A stretch of DNA of 64,000 bases from Trichomonas vaginalis G3 (taxonomy: Eukaryota; Parabasalia; Trichomonadida; Trichomonadidae). Shown here one piece after another: positions 7,641-18,372 of this stretch (its first letter is position 1; each line of letters starts with the position of its first letter). Made by a program: the position numbers and the translations under genes. The notes beneath the pieces were generated by a model that made no database searches, was not told the DNA's origin, and saw only the letters and a program-made list of their open reading frames with translations. The DNA lies in assembly GCF_026262505.1 (NCBI RefSeq), contig NC_067208.1:15881962-15945961 (forward strand), given 5' to 3'.

Positions 7641-9648
7641 GGAGTTGTCTGCAATGTTTTAGCTCTTATCTCTAACAAAAAATTAATTTTTAAAAAAAAG
7701 ACCGAATACGTTTCACAGCGAGAAAAAAATAAAAGGCAAGATAGAATTTTCTAGACATAAAGAAGTTGTTTACCGAGTTTTAGCTCTTATCTCTAACAAA
7801 AAATTAATTTTTAAAAAAAAGACCGAATACGTTTCACAGCGAGAAAAAAATAAAAGGCAAGATAGAATTTTCTAGACATAAAGAAGTTGTTTACCGAGTT
7901 TTAGCTCTTATCTCTAACAAAAAATTAATTTTTAAAAAAAAGACCGAATACGTTTCACAGCGAGAAAAAAATAAAGGCAAGATAGAATTTTCTAGACATA
8001 AAGAAGTTGTTTACCGAGTTTAGCTCTTATCTCTAACAAAAAATTAATTTTTAAAAAAAGACCGAATACGTTTCACAGCGAGAAAAAAAATAAAAGGCAA
8101 GATAGAATTTTCTAGACATAAAGAAGTTGTTTACCGAGTTTTAGCTCTTATCTCTAACAAAAAATTAATTTTTAAAAAAAAAGACCGAATACGTTTCACA
8201 GCGAGAAAAAAAATAAAAGGCAAGATAGAATTTTCTAGACATAAAGAAGTTGTTTACCGAGTTTTAGCTCTTATCTCTAACAAAAAATTAATTTTTAAAA
8301 AAAAGACCGAATACGTTTCACAGCGAGAAAAAAATAAAAGGCAAGATAGAATTTTCTAGACATAAAGAAGTTGTTTACCGAGTTTTAGCTCTTATCTCTA
8401 ACAAAAAATTAATTTTTAAAAAAAAGACCGAATACGTTTCACAGCGAGAAAAAAATAAAAGGCAAGATAGAATTTTCTAGACATAAAGAAGTTGTTTACC
8501 GAGTTTTAGCTCTTATCTCTAACAAAAAATTAATTTTTAAAAAAAGACCGAATACGTTTCACAGCGAGAAAAAAATAAAAGGCAAGATAGAATTTTCTAG
8601 ACATAAAGAAGTTGTTTACCGAGTTTTAGCTCTTATCTCTAACAAAAAATTAATTTTTAAAAAAAAGACCGAATACGTTTCACAGCGAGAAAAAAATAAA
8701 AGGCAAGATAGAATTTTCTAGACATAAAGAAGTTGTTTACCGAGTTTTAGCTCTTATCTCTAACAAAAATTAATTTTTAAAAAAAAGACCGAATACGTTT
8801 CACAGCGAGAAAAAATAAAAGGCAAGATAGAATTTTCTAGACATAAAGAAGTTGTTTACCGAGTTTTAGCTCTTATCTCTAACAAAAAATTAATTTTTAA
8901 AAAAAAGACCGAATACGTTTCACAGCGAGAAAAAATAAAAGGCAAGATAGAATTTTCTAGACATAAAGAAGTTGTTTACGAGTTTTAGCTCTTATCTCTA
9001 ACAAAAAATTAATTTTTTAAAAAAAAGACCGAATACGTTTCACAGCGAGAAAAAAATAAAAGGCAAGATAGAATTTTCTAGACATAAAGAAGTTGTTTAC
9101 GAGTTTTAGCTCTTATCTCTAACAAAAAATTAATTTTTTAAAAAAATGACCGAATACGTTTCACAGCGAGAAAAAAATAAAAGGCAAGATAGAATTTTCT
9201 AGACATTAAAGAAGTTGTTTACCGAGTTTTAGCTCTTATCTCTAACAAAAAATTAATTTTTAAAAAAAAGACCGAATACGTTTCACAGCGAGAAAAAAAT
9301 AAAAGGCAAGATAGAATTTCTAGACATAAAGAAGTTGTTTACCGAGTTTTAGCTCTTATCTCTAACAAAAAATTAATTTTTAAAAAAAAGACCGAATACG
9401 TTTCACAGCGAGAAAAAAATAAAAGGCAAGATAGAATTTTCTAGACATAAAGAAGTTGTTTACCGAGTTTTAGCTCTTATCTCTAACAAAAAATTAATTT
9501 TTAAAAAAAAGACCGAATACGTTTCACAGCGAGAAAAAAATAAAAGGCAAGATAGAATTTTCTAGACATAAAGAAGTTGTTTACCGAGTTTTAGCTCTTA
9601 TCTCTAACAAAAAATTAATTTTTAAAAAAATGACCGAATACGTTTCAC
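7640..9648 (+). repeat. 121-bp satellite array, left, about 17 copies
   Basis: The phrase ACCGAATACG recurs 17 times from 7701 to 9633 at 118-123 bp spacing (usually 121). The unit also contains TTTCACAGCGAGA, GATAGAATTTTCTAGAC and an A-run, TTAATTTTTAAAAAAAAG. Most differences are indels in A/T runs. Nearly all copies have AAAGACCG, with two AAATGACCG. The array stops abruptly at 9648, next to a Maverick frame. No coding potential. Confidence 0.95.
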
Positions 9649-10113
9649 ATGCAAGATTGCAAGTTCTTTTCATACAATGCTCTCGCTACTGCCATCAAGA
9701 ATGAGTTCAATAATGCTTCAAATGTTAATGTTATCTTTAACAAGAAGTTTGTGAAAGAATCTAAGTTTGGTCAGTATGTCAGACCATTAGCTATCGTCAT
9801 TGACCGCAAACGTTATACTTCACAAGAGTTAGCAGTAGTTTTGAAACAAAAGAGTTTCTTCGTGAATGTCAAAGATATACACTATACTGTTATAAAGAAC
9901 TCTAACATTGACTTCTTCAGTATTGCTTTAAATCTTTCCGAACAGAAAGAATATAAGAAAGGTGAAACAAATGTGAAATATTATCCTTCATCTCTGAAAA
10001 CAATAACGAACAAAGATGTTATACAGAAATTCTTACCAAAGGTTGAAGAAGCTTCTATTGACATTGACGAAGGAAGTGAAATGGTTGAAGAAATAGACCC
10101 TGAAGCTTTATAA
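9649..10113 (+). CDS. Maverick protein of unknown function
   Basis: 154 residues, Lys/Asn-rich, with an acidic C-terminus (SIDIDEGSEMVEEIDPEAL). No domain or membrane segment is recognised. The reading frame is open and begins only a few bases after the satellite array ends, so its own promoter region has been replaced or lost. It converges on the gene at 10230, with a GGTGAGATCTCACC palindrome between them. Confidence 0.55.
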   Translation: MQDCKFFSYNALATAIKNEFNNASNVNVIFNKKFVKESKFGQYVRPLAIVIDRKRYTSQELAVVLKQKSFFVNVKDIHYTVIKNSNIDFFSIALNLSEQKEYKKGETNVKYYPSSLKTITNKDVIQKFLPKVEEASIDIDEGSEMVEEIDPEAL

Positions 10114-10138
10114 GCAAAAATATATTTTTGGTGAAGAG

Positions 10139-10152
10139 GTGAGATCTCACCC
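10139..10152. terminator. Palindrome GGTGAGATCTCACC at a convergent gene junction
   Basis: A perfect 14-bp palindrome in a cluster of AGGTGA / TCACCT motifs (10131-10180) between convergent genes. The same site recurs at 11874, 13131 (variant), 21934 and 61891 (variant). A 3'-end or termination role is inferred from position only. Confidence 0.5.
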
Positions 10153-10229
10153 GTTTTTTCACCTCTTTTTTCACCTCATTCTCTCTTCGCTAATGTTGTC
10201 GTGACTTCATCGTTAATGTTGTCGTGACT

Positions 10230-10538
10230 TTATTCTTCCTCTTTGAAGTTATCGAAATATTCTGTTATTTTTTCCTTCAGTAATGTTAAGTCTTCTTTGA
10301 ATGTAAGTATTGTGCAACCTTTGATGTCATAGTGTGTTTGAGGAAGAGTATTTTTGACAATTTCCTTTATTGTTTCATTCGGTGTCATTGAAATCGGTAA
10401 GTTTTCACGATAGAACCAGTTTCTGTCAGATTTATATATTTTAGCTAAGTCATAAAAGCTCTTGTTGTTTCTTCTGACTAAATGCAACATAACCATATCT
10501 TTATCTTCTTCTTTCTCCAACTCTTCAGTATATATCAT
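10230..10538 (-). CDS. Maverick protein of unknown function (acidic)
   Basis: 102 residues, rich in Glu, Lys and Asp, and probably helical at both ends. Its start overlaps the end of the KilA-N gene by 4 bp, so the two are adjacent parts of one minus-strand block. No domain recognised. It may be the C-terminal part of the KilA-N gene product family, but the sequence does not prove this. Confidence 0.4.
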   Translation of the reverse strand: MIYTEELEKEEDKDMVMLHLVRRNNKSFYDLAKIYKSDRNWFYRENLPISMTPNETIKEIVKNTLPQTHYDIKGCTILTFKEDLTLLKEKITEYFDNFKEEE

Positions 10539-11056
10539 ATACTTATAACTCTTTTCCTTTCCTTTTGGTACGAACGCGGTATTCTTTTCTGTATGCTTTT
10601 GTCTTTGGATTCAATGACTTCATCTTTTGCTTGAAGTTTCATTTCCATCTCTTCACGTTCTGCTTTATATAGTTCATCTAACATCATGAAAATATAACAA
10701 GCATAACGAGGTGAAGCCCACATTGCTACAGCGTTTACTAAAAGTCTATGAACATAATAACCTTTCAAACCAGGAGCCAAATTCTTGCGATTTTCGTACG
10801 GAATCTCTTCTCTCGGTTTTCCGAGGGAAGCAATCATATGAGGAAATTCTTCTAAAAGTTCTTTTGTCTGTTGGTTTTCAAACCAATGATATGCTTGCTT
10901 TGTAGAACGAAGAGCATTCATTATACTCTGCATTTGGTACATATCGTCTTTGACTGAACGAATGAGGCGAAGTTGTTTGTTATATTGTATGTATTCGTAT
11001 TCTTCATTTATAGCTTCATGGACTATAACTATTGTTGTGTTCTCTAATGTTGTCAT
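10535..11056 (-). CDS. KilA-N domain protein of the Maverick
   Basis: 173 residues from the first ATG. The segment GLKGYYVHRLLVNAVAMW (about 97-114) followed by ASPRYACYIFMMLDEL (about 115-130) is the KilA-N signature (Gly-x-Tyr-Val-His, then Ala-x-Trp-x-Ser-Pro). A charged coiled-coil-like helix follows. Known: KilA-N is a DNA-binding domain typical of large DNA viruses and their relatives. It was probably a regulatory or replication accessory protein. It shares a promoter and leader block with the next gene upstream, so the two arose by duplication of the 5' region. Confidence 0.75.
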   Translation of the reverse strand: MTTLENTTIVIVHEAINEEYEYIQYNKQLRLIRSVKDDMYQMQSIMNALRSTKQAYHWFENQQTKELLEEFPHMIASLGKPREEIPYENRKNLAPGLKGYYVHRLLVNAVAMWASPRYACYIFMMLDELYKAEREEMEMKLQAKDEVIESKDKSIQKRIPRSYQKERKRVISI

Positions 11057-11105
11057 TACTGTCTTTACATACAAAATAAAAAAATAAATAAAAATAAAAT
11101 TAGCG
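11056..11105 (-). promoter_or_regulatory. Shared leader/promoter block, copy 1
   Basis: On the minus strand it reads TAACGCTAAT, then TTTTATTTTTATTTATTTT, then TTTTGTATGTAAAGACAG just before the ATG. The same block lies before the next gene (11756-11803), and a weaker one lies near 13010-13060. Host-type initiators are absent. Confidence 0.55.
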
Positions 11106-11144
11106 TTATTTTCTGACTTTCACAAAAGACCAAAAATAAACGCT

Positions 11145-11756
11145 TTACATGTATTTTTCAGCAACTTCGTCAAATAATTTTATAGCTTTATCTATCTCAT
11201 CTACTTCAAACGTTTCTTTACCTTTCGTGGGAGCACCATATATTTTCTCAAAAACTTCAAGCAGTTCTGTTTCAGCAGCTCTCATATCATTAACAAACAC
11301 AACCTTGACTCTATTGACTGTACTGTCATATCTTTGAGTTATATTATATGTCCTTCCTATCTTATATCTTTTTGTGTTGAAGTCCTTCGGTTTCTGAACG
11401 ATATAAAGTAAGCCTTCACTGCAACGTTCTGAGTCGAATGAACCATATGTTATGAAGTTATATCCAACAACTGGGTCTAACCATAACAAAACTATTGGTA
11501 TAAGACTTTTGTCTATAAGATATGCTCTTGTTCCATGAAATGCTACTGATATCATAAGCTCAGGATTTCTTGTCAAAATTTTCTGAGTTGAAGCATTTCT
11601 AACCCAGTCGTTTGTTTTCTTTCCAGATGGAGATATAATGTCTGACAAAGAATATTTGTTGTATTTCTTTGAGTATCTTACGTTTAAATCACCTATTCTA
11701 ACCACTTTGGTGTCATTGTCTATCTTTCTAACTGTTTCAAACTCAATGTTTGTCAT
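11145..11756 (-). CDS. KilA-N plus GIY-YIG-like (T5orf172/MUG113) protein
   Basis: 203 residues from the first ATG. The N-terminal KilA-N half has YSLSDI (35-40), DWVRNASTQKIL (50-61), and GTRAYLIDKSLIPIVLLWLDP (75-95). The C-terminal half is a GIY-YIG-superfamily domain of the T5orf172 type: GLLYIV (115-120), YKIGRT (131-136), and a helix with AAETELLEVFEKIYG (about 160-174). Known: such fusions are common in large DNA viruses and phages, where they bind and may nick DNA. Together with its neighbour it looks like a duplicated KilA-N pair driven by the same leader sequence. Confidence 0.75.
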   Translation of the reverse strand: MTNIEFETVRKIDNDTKVVRIGDLNVRYSKKYNKYSLSDIISPSGKKTNDWVRNASTQKILTRNPELMISVAFHGTRAYLIDKSLIPIVLLWLDPVVGYNFITYGSFDSERCSEGLLYIVQKPKDFNTKRYKIGRTYNITQRYDSTVNRVKVVFVNDMRAAETELLEVFEKIYGAPTKGKETFEVDEIDKAIKLFDEVAEKYM

Positions 11757-11873
11757 TACTGTCTTTACATACAAAATAAAAATTTTTCTTAGAAAAAATT
11801 AGCGTTATTTTTTCTAACTAATGAAATTCATTATTTTGTGCTGAATTCAATAAAAATAATTTTTAGGTGAAGA

Positions 11874-11887
11874 GGTGAGATCTCACC
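11874..11887. terminator. Palindrome GGTGAGATCTCACC, second copy
   Basis: A perfect palindrome within an AGGTGA...TCACCT cluster (11865-11937). It lies between the promoter of the GIY-YIG gene and the 3' end of the next minus-strand frame at 11933. Confidence 0.5.
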
Positions 11888-11932
11888 TTTTTTTTTCACC
11901 TAATTTTTCACCTCTTTTTTCACCTCTTTTTT

Positions 11933-12124
11933 TCACAAGCGTTTTACATGAATTGTACGATGTATATTTGAAATCCTAAACAATTTCGTAGCTTCAATTT
12001 CTTCTTTTAGTACATCGAATGTTTTAATCATGCCGAAAGTCTCTTTATATTTCTTCTTGACGTCAGACAGAAGGAAATCTTCTGCAGTTGGATAGTTTTT
12101 GTTCAGAAATGTCAACATATCCAT
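11933..12124 (-). CDS. Maverick small protein or gene fragment
   Basis: 63 residues, Lys/Glu-rich, with a helical look (KKKYKETFGMIKTFDVLKEEIEA). Function not recognised. The flanking sequence up to about 12240 continues to look coding but is degraded. Confidence 0.35.
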   Translation of the reverse strand: MDMLTFLNKNYPTAEDFLLSDVKKKYKETFGMIKTFDVLKEEIEATKLFRISNIHRTIHVKRL

Positions 12125-13200
12125 TTTATCTTCTGCTGGCTTTTCTGCTTCTTCTTAAGTCTGTGATAGTCTTTTTCGCATTCTTTCTCATCTCTTGACT
12201 GATATTATATTTTCTTATTGCTGCTTTACATTTTTGGAACATTTGGGCGGAGTTATTTTTTGGGCGTTAGTTTAACAGTATGTGAATATTAAAAACCAGC
12301 TATGACAAAACACCTACACCAAGCAAAAAAAAAGCGCTACAATGAATTTCTAACCTTCACACTCAACCAAAGCTCGACCTGAGCTTAAATTATCTGTCCT
12401 CAATATACCAAAATTATATACACTCCATAGGCACATACAACCCTATACTTACACCAGCGACCCCACACGAGTTTACCTCTTCAATCTTTATCCTCTCTTT
12501 CTCCCAAAAAACACAACTTTTGCGAACTAATGAAACAAAAGGTTATCGCCTATGTGCTTAAAGACTTCCTCCACCGATTTAATATGTCAGAAATATATTT
12601 TATAAACATGTCGCAATCTTTGTTCATAACTTTATGGTTGCATGATATCCTAGAACTCATAATTTACTTTTACGTATGAATTTCTTTATTTACTGAGTCA
12701 GTTGGTTTCACTTCTATTTCGTCGAATTCAGGAATAGTTAGTTTTTGCTGTTGGATTTCAGGCAATTTGGGTAAATGGTCAATAATGTCCTGCATTTCAT
12801 AAAGATACTGTTCATTTGTTTCATCTTTCGCACTACAGTCTAAATTACTTGTTAAAAGTTCTTGCTTTATCTTCTGGATTTCTGTTTCAAAAGTATATAA
12901 GAAGGAATAAAGCTTTTCATCTCATACACATTGACGTAGGATGTCATGACTAGCGAGTTTGGTGCTGTATGTTTGTTTGAATTGTTGTTGTGCATTGTTG
13001 AAATCATATCTTTATACAAAATAAAAAAATAAATAAAAAAAAACTAACTTTATTTTTTCTATCTTAAGGAAATTCATGAATTTTCACGAGACCCAAAGGG
13101 TCTGAGCGCTAAGCGCGAGGGTGAAAAACGGGTGAGATTCACCTCTTCACCTAAATTATATTTTTTTGGTGTAAATAAATGGTACCATTAATGATATCAT
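12125..13200 (-). pseudogene. Decayed Maverick minus-strand genes and foreign-looking insert
   Basis: About 12240-12620 has a different base texture (CA-rich on the plus strand, GGGCGGAG and GGGCG motifs) and may be an inserted sequence; I cannot name it. About 12670-13010 retains coding texture on the minus strand, with a leader like those at 11056 and 11756, so it was probably a third gene of the same block. 13085-13150 holds mini-hairpins (GACCCaaaGGGTC) and a variant of the GGTGAGATCTCACC palindrome. The region is broken. Confidence 0.5.
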
Positions 13201-16200
13201 GACTGTTCTCGTTCATGTCTGATTTACATCTAATGAAAAAGTTTAGAAGATTTTTCTTATTCTTCTGGCATATTTTTGTCTTTCCAGTATTCCGCTCTAA
13301 TGGTCCCAGATGTGTTGGCTTGACTCTCTCAAGTTCTTAGATGGTATAACACTTCAATCCTCCTTCATATCTTACTTATAAGTGTCATCGTTTATGTTAT
13401 AGCCAAGTATTTCAATAACACTCTCGCGTTTTTGCTTCGTCAATGGTTTCAGCAAGTTTGCCATTACTACTTTCAACTAATTTATGACGAGATAAAACGC
13501 AATAGAGTCGTCGGCAGCTTTATAAATATCCATTACCTTGCGTAGAGTCTACGATATAAGTTTCTACTTAACCTTAAACGTTTCTTTGTCAACGGTTTGT
13601 CGTCAAGAACTACACGAACTTTTGTACCAGGAATAGGGTAAATTGTGTTGAATTTCTGATATTTTTGTGTTTGGCTTCGTTTCTTTTGTATATACTTTTT
13701 CTTCTTGTTGTTGTGTCATTGAATTTGGGTGTATGTCCTGTTGTAGAATGTGTGAGGAATTATATACTTCGAGAAAATGTTTCATTTGTTCTTCGGTAAA
13801 GTCTCGCTCTTGTTTTAAATCTCTGAGCGTTCTTATGAAGCGGGTTTATGATGCGAGTTATGTTATGGTTATGGTCTTCAGTAGTGTAGTGAGTTATGTT
13901 ATGCTTAATGTGAGAAAATCTTGTGATTTCATGCTGAGGTATGCACTGTCTTGGTCTGATGTTAAAGTCTTGGCTATGTTCTGCTACAAACTTTTGTAAA
14001 ACTCTTAACACTTCACGAGTTCCTTTTATTTTTCATTATATACGCAAAAGCTTTACGAGTGTTAACATTAATGAAGATGAGGAATGGTTTATGTCCTCCT
14101 TTTCTGCTTTGAATAGAGTTGTCAAATTGGTATGCGAGCGAGAGTGTTGGAGTAAATTGTGAAAAGTAGTCGTAAGGGTTTATTTTTGTTTGATGTACAA
14201 CATTTTTTGTCAAAAGACCTTTTCACTTCAGCTCTGTTAGTAAATCCCCAACTCTTTTGCAGCTTCATTGAATTTCTTAAATGACCTCCATGGATTTGTT
14301 CGAATACTTCTTTCAAGCTATTTGTAAAAATAAAATTTAGTAATTTCATGCTGTTCGCTCTTTTGGAGCCTAGGACTTTCAGTCCGTTCTAACCCATGCA
14401 TAAACTGTCATATAAGGTGGCATATAATCTTCACTCCGAGCCTGTTGGATTTGTTGTGAAAGTGTTGAATGATTTTCCTCCTGGTTCAGTTGGTCGAAAA
14501 TCTTTTTTGCTGCATTGTTATAAGATGGAGATAAAACGTCATGGCCAGTTCATAGTCTGAGTTGTATAATGGGTGGTCTTTTAATGGGTGGCTATGGTCG
14601 CCAGAAAAGTTTGTAGTTCCTGTAGTGATGTCGCAGGTAAGTTTGCTTCAGTAATTTTCTTCGAACCTCCTGTTTGCTTTGAAGAGTTAGAGCACAGTAT
14701 AAGAATTTTGATCAATCTGCTGCCATGTACCAAAACCTAAAACACTTGCTGTATTTGTGAGTTCATTGACGTATAATAATGACTCATAGGATAAATGTTT
14801 GCAGTATTCAGTCTTTAATGTTTGAAGCTCTGTTTGTCTGCTTTCTTACATATATCATATCTGACAGTGAATTTAACATTATTTTAATCATCCAATGACA
14901 TAAACATTTTTACAGCTAATTTCTTTTCTTCGTTGTTATTTGTTTCATTCGATGTTAAACTTGTGGAAAGTTAGGGAGGTTTATAAATATAATGAAGCAA
15001 TCCCCACCAGTTCCGCCAACCGTTCCTTCAATACTTTCTATAGCAACAGTTGTGAAGGATTTATGTGTATGTTCTTTTGTCAGCTTTTTATTTAAAACAT
15101 TTGCTGGTAGTTCATATGTTTTCAAAGTTTTCTGACATGACCTTCGATATTCATACATTTGTTATTTAAGGAAGTTTAGGTGTATCTTTTACGCTTTGTA
15201 CTTGATTCTCTAAAGGCACTTGAACCAAGGTATAGTTTCTATATATGTCGTCTGCTCTAACAGTAGTGAAGGATTCATGTGTATGGTTCTTGTCTTTTCT
15301 TATCTAACATTGGGTAGTTCATTTATATCGGAGATATTGTGTTTTAATTTCAAAATTTTCGTTGCGTCAGAGTTATTCTTTGTTCAGTGCTGTTACTTTT
15401 AATAGCTATCTTCAAAAGTTATTTTTGCCTTTAACTCTCAATGTAAGATCTTTGTTGTTCAACTAATACACCGTTAACAAATGAAGTTATGAAGCATAAA
15501 TTTCATTGTTTTATAACAAAGTGCTTTGTGTTTCTCTGGTGTCTTACCTGTGTCATACTGTACAGTACAGTGTATGTCATAACCTTTAGCACGAATGAAT
15601 TTATATCTTCTTTCATTAACATCTTCAGTGCTTATTGTTCATCCTGTGTTAAATATTCATGGTAGTCCGTTATAATCTGTTCATCTGAACTTATATAATG
15701 AACATGGTTTTTATCTGCTTTTTCGGCTAATTTCTTCTTCTATCTCATTATTTCAAGTTCATGCCTACCACCACCTCCCGAAGAAGTATTTCTTCAGCTC
15801 TTGAAGAACGTCCACTTCGCCATCTTGTGTGTCAATAATGAGACTTTGAGTTAAAACCTTTCCTGTCTTAATGGGATGTTTGTAAAACTTCTTCTTCACC
15901 GTGTTCGGGGTCATGGTCGTCATCATATCTTGTGAAATCAGAGAATGATGTTGTCATACATTAAGCATATCTGTCTCAAAAAGTTCTGCTATTGAAACTG
16001 AGAACGAACGAAAGATATACAGAACTTTCATCATCTCCTAAAGTCAAGTCTGCTTTCTTAAGTATTTTTGAATGTATGCAATGAAACAGAGTACCTTGGA
16101 AATATTCGAACAATTCATAGCTTGGTTTTGTGTGGTTTTTGGTTTTTCTGGAGTTTCTGTTGTTTTCAGTTCCTTCTGTAGGTTCTGTTGGAGTTTCTGC

Positions 16201-16552
16201 ATCTCTTGACTTCAATGCTCTTGCTCTCAAAGACCTAAATGTTAGAGCACCAGGTTTTAACAAAGGACTTTATAAATGCTTTAATAGTTCCTGGTAAGTT
16301 ATTGTTAGCATTAAGTAAGTTCCTTATGCTTCATCATGTACGTCATAGCACTATGTAAAAAATCTATACTTTTCTTGTAGTCAGCAATAGACTGACTGTG
16401 ATTTTTAAAGATTTGTCAATACCTTTAAGCCAATCTTCATGCATTGTCTGATACTGAGCCAAGAATATCATTTGCTTCCTTTAGTGTATTTGTGCTTCTC
16501 GTAAAGTATCCAATCCCGTGACGTGCATTGTTTGCTATATTCGTTACAGTAT
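13200..16552 (-). pseudogene. Decayed Maverick fibre/spike-type region
   Basis: Minus-strand coding texture with several short frames and no intact gene. It lies directly downstream of the collagen-like frame. Around 15000-15420 it resembles the left edge of the window (1-180), so both elements carried the same gene here. Thr/Ser/Asn-rich character and the collagen neighbour suggest a fibre or attachment protein. It is heavily broken. I saw no other feature in this stretch. Confidence 0.45.
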
Positions 16553-16869
16553 TATTTGACTCCTTGTTTCTTGCATCCAACAGATAAAGTTTTAATAGTA
16601 TCAGAACCATTTGAAATGAAGTTCAAAGCATTTTTAACGTCATCTAAAACTTCTTCACCAAGTACTGCCCATATCTTTCCGATTTGGTATTGAAGAACTC
16701 CATATGAAGCAGCTGTTAAACCAGTATTTATAAGGTTCCATATCCATGATTTAGCAGTTTTTCCATCCTTTCCATCTTCACCATCCAAACCGTTTTCACC
16801 TTGAGGTCCTTGTATTCCTTGTATTCCTTGTGGTCCTTGAGGTCCGGTGTCACCCTTCTCTCCTTTCAT
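16552..16869 (-). CDS. Collagen-like Maverick protein (fibre candidate)
   Basis: 105 residues. Residues 3-36 are an uninterrupted Gly-X-Y collagen repeat (GEKGDTGPQGPQGIQGIQGP, continuing to GKDGK). A segment with helical and hydrophobic character follows (SWIWNLINTGLTAASYGVLQY). Known: collagen-like triple helices occur in fibres of phages, giant viruses and their kin. Inference: trimeric surface fibre or its shaft. The start ATG is well placed, directly before the repeat. The element is old, so the product may no longer be made. Confidence 0.7.
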   Translation of the reverse strand: MKGEKGDTGPQGPQGIQGIQGPQGENGLDGEDGKDGKTAKSWIWNLINTGLTAASYGVLQYQIGKIWAVLGEEVLDDVKNALNFISNGSDTIKTLSVGCKKQGVK

Positions 16870-18002
16870 TGTTCATCTTTATGTTCGTTATAATATTCTA
16901 ATGTCATAAGGTGTACATCATTACTGTTACCAGCAACGCCGAGAATTTGTTTCTCATTCATGACTAAATTCTTTAGGCATTTAATGTTGTCGTCAAATCG
17001 AAAGCTCTTTAACAATTCAATGAGAACATTTAATACTTTCACCAATGAGGCATTCTACTGTAGAATTTATATATTGCACCGTTCCATCATTTATGATAGG
17101 ACTTTACTTATTGTAATGAATGGTCATAAGTGTTAAAAGTATCGAAATCAATGACTTTTTTAGTTTTTCCATCGTCAATGACTAAATCATTGCCTTCAAT
17201 GGTTAAAGTTGAGTTTTCGTTTACTAGTTCATGTGTCTCGTCTCTTCTGCTTCATTTGTTTCATACGCATATGCAGCAATAGTCATATTTTAATGAGAAT
17301 AAAATGTTGTTCTATTTGCAAAGTACAGACCCAAACGAATACGGGACAGTAAAGCTACAAACAACAACTTAGGTCTTCAGAATGAAGCGCTTGCTTTCAG
17401 AGTTGTTGACTTCAATACTATCGCAACTTTGTCATAACAGATGAAACAGATTCATAAGAGATTGAAATAGATGACAAAAGAAGTGTTATAACATTTCCTA
17501 ACAGAGCAGAGTATAGAATAGATAAAATTGCTGGAGTGTTAAATGCTCTCATAAATAAGAAACTATTGACAATACATGAGATGTCGAACTCTCTTCTGAG
17601 GGAACATTGAAGTTCAGCAGCGAGAAAGAGTTTAAGATAACACGAATGAGTCATAGAGTACAACTTCTTTGGGTGCATACCATATGACATTTCCTTTGAA
17701 AAGTGTTGACAAAACGATTGAGATGAAATCTGTTCCATACGTATGTTATGGTAATTGTTTATACATTGAGTCTAAAATGCTAATGTCACAGGCATTTCAG
17801 GAGTTAATAGTAAAGGTTCAGTAGAATATAAATCTTTCTGTTATGCAGTCAATTCAATGTTCATTCCAAACGTTCCTGTCATAGCAACTCATTTAGGTAA
17901 ATGGGTTCGCATTAGTCCACAATAATTGAAAGACATGCAATTCAGACTTGTTGACTTTCAAGGAGAGCCTGTAGAACTGAAGGCACCAGTGCGAAATGAC
18001 TG
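16870..18002. pseudogene. Decayed Maverick sequence, minus then plus strand
   Basis: About 16870-17290 keeps minus-strand coding texture. About 17300-18002 keeps plus-strand texture, beginning near an ATG at 17308 after an AT-rich leader. Neither has an intact frame. Function unknown; a structural protein is possible from position. Confidence 0.45.
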
Positions 18003-18275
18003 TTGAAGTTGACTTTTTTAGAAAATATTAAATGCAAACAGCTTACAAGAGAACTCAGAGCTAAAAATATAAAGTATGAATGTTATGTATTAGGTCATGA
18101 ACTTTGGTTGTTGCTGTTTGATGAAACAAATGAATTAGTTATGTCAGTCAAGAGAACAGAAAATATTGTTGTTAGTGAAAACTGCACCAAGTCAATAAGA
18201 TTAGGTTTGCATTATGAAGATGAGTTCAATACTGTTGAAGAAGTTTTGGATAGATATTACAAATTGCTAACTTGA
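18003..18275 (+). pseudogene. Maverick gene remnant, plus strand
   Basis: An open stretch of about 90 residues without an ATG at its start, Leu/Glu/Lys-rich (ELWLLLFDETNELVMSVKR). It continues the plus-strand block before it. Not recognised. It ends 20 bp before a pair of GC-rich mini-hairpins. Confidence 0.4.
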
Positions 18276-18291
18276 AATTTTTTTGACTGAC

Positions 18292-18322
18292 GGCGCAAAG
18301 CGCCAAGATGGCTCAAAGAGCC
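18292..18322. terminator. Tandem mini-hairpins GGCGCaaaGCGCC and GGCTCaaaGAGCC
   Basis: Two 5-bp GC stems with AAA loops (18292-18304 and 18310-18322) between a plus-strand and a minus-strand frame. Similar pairs occur at about 13089-13115 and 21265-21290. They stand out against the AT-rich surroundings. Confidence 0.45.
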
Positions 18323-18372
18323 CTCCTGACTGCTTTAATTTACTAAAACATATTTCAAACAAAGCTTATAGT

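Noticed and set aside
12240-12620. Possible separate inserted element with GGGCG motifs
   Set aside because: The texture differs, but I could find no terminal repeats or coding frame, so it is mentioned only within the decayed Maverick.
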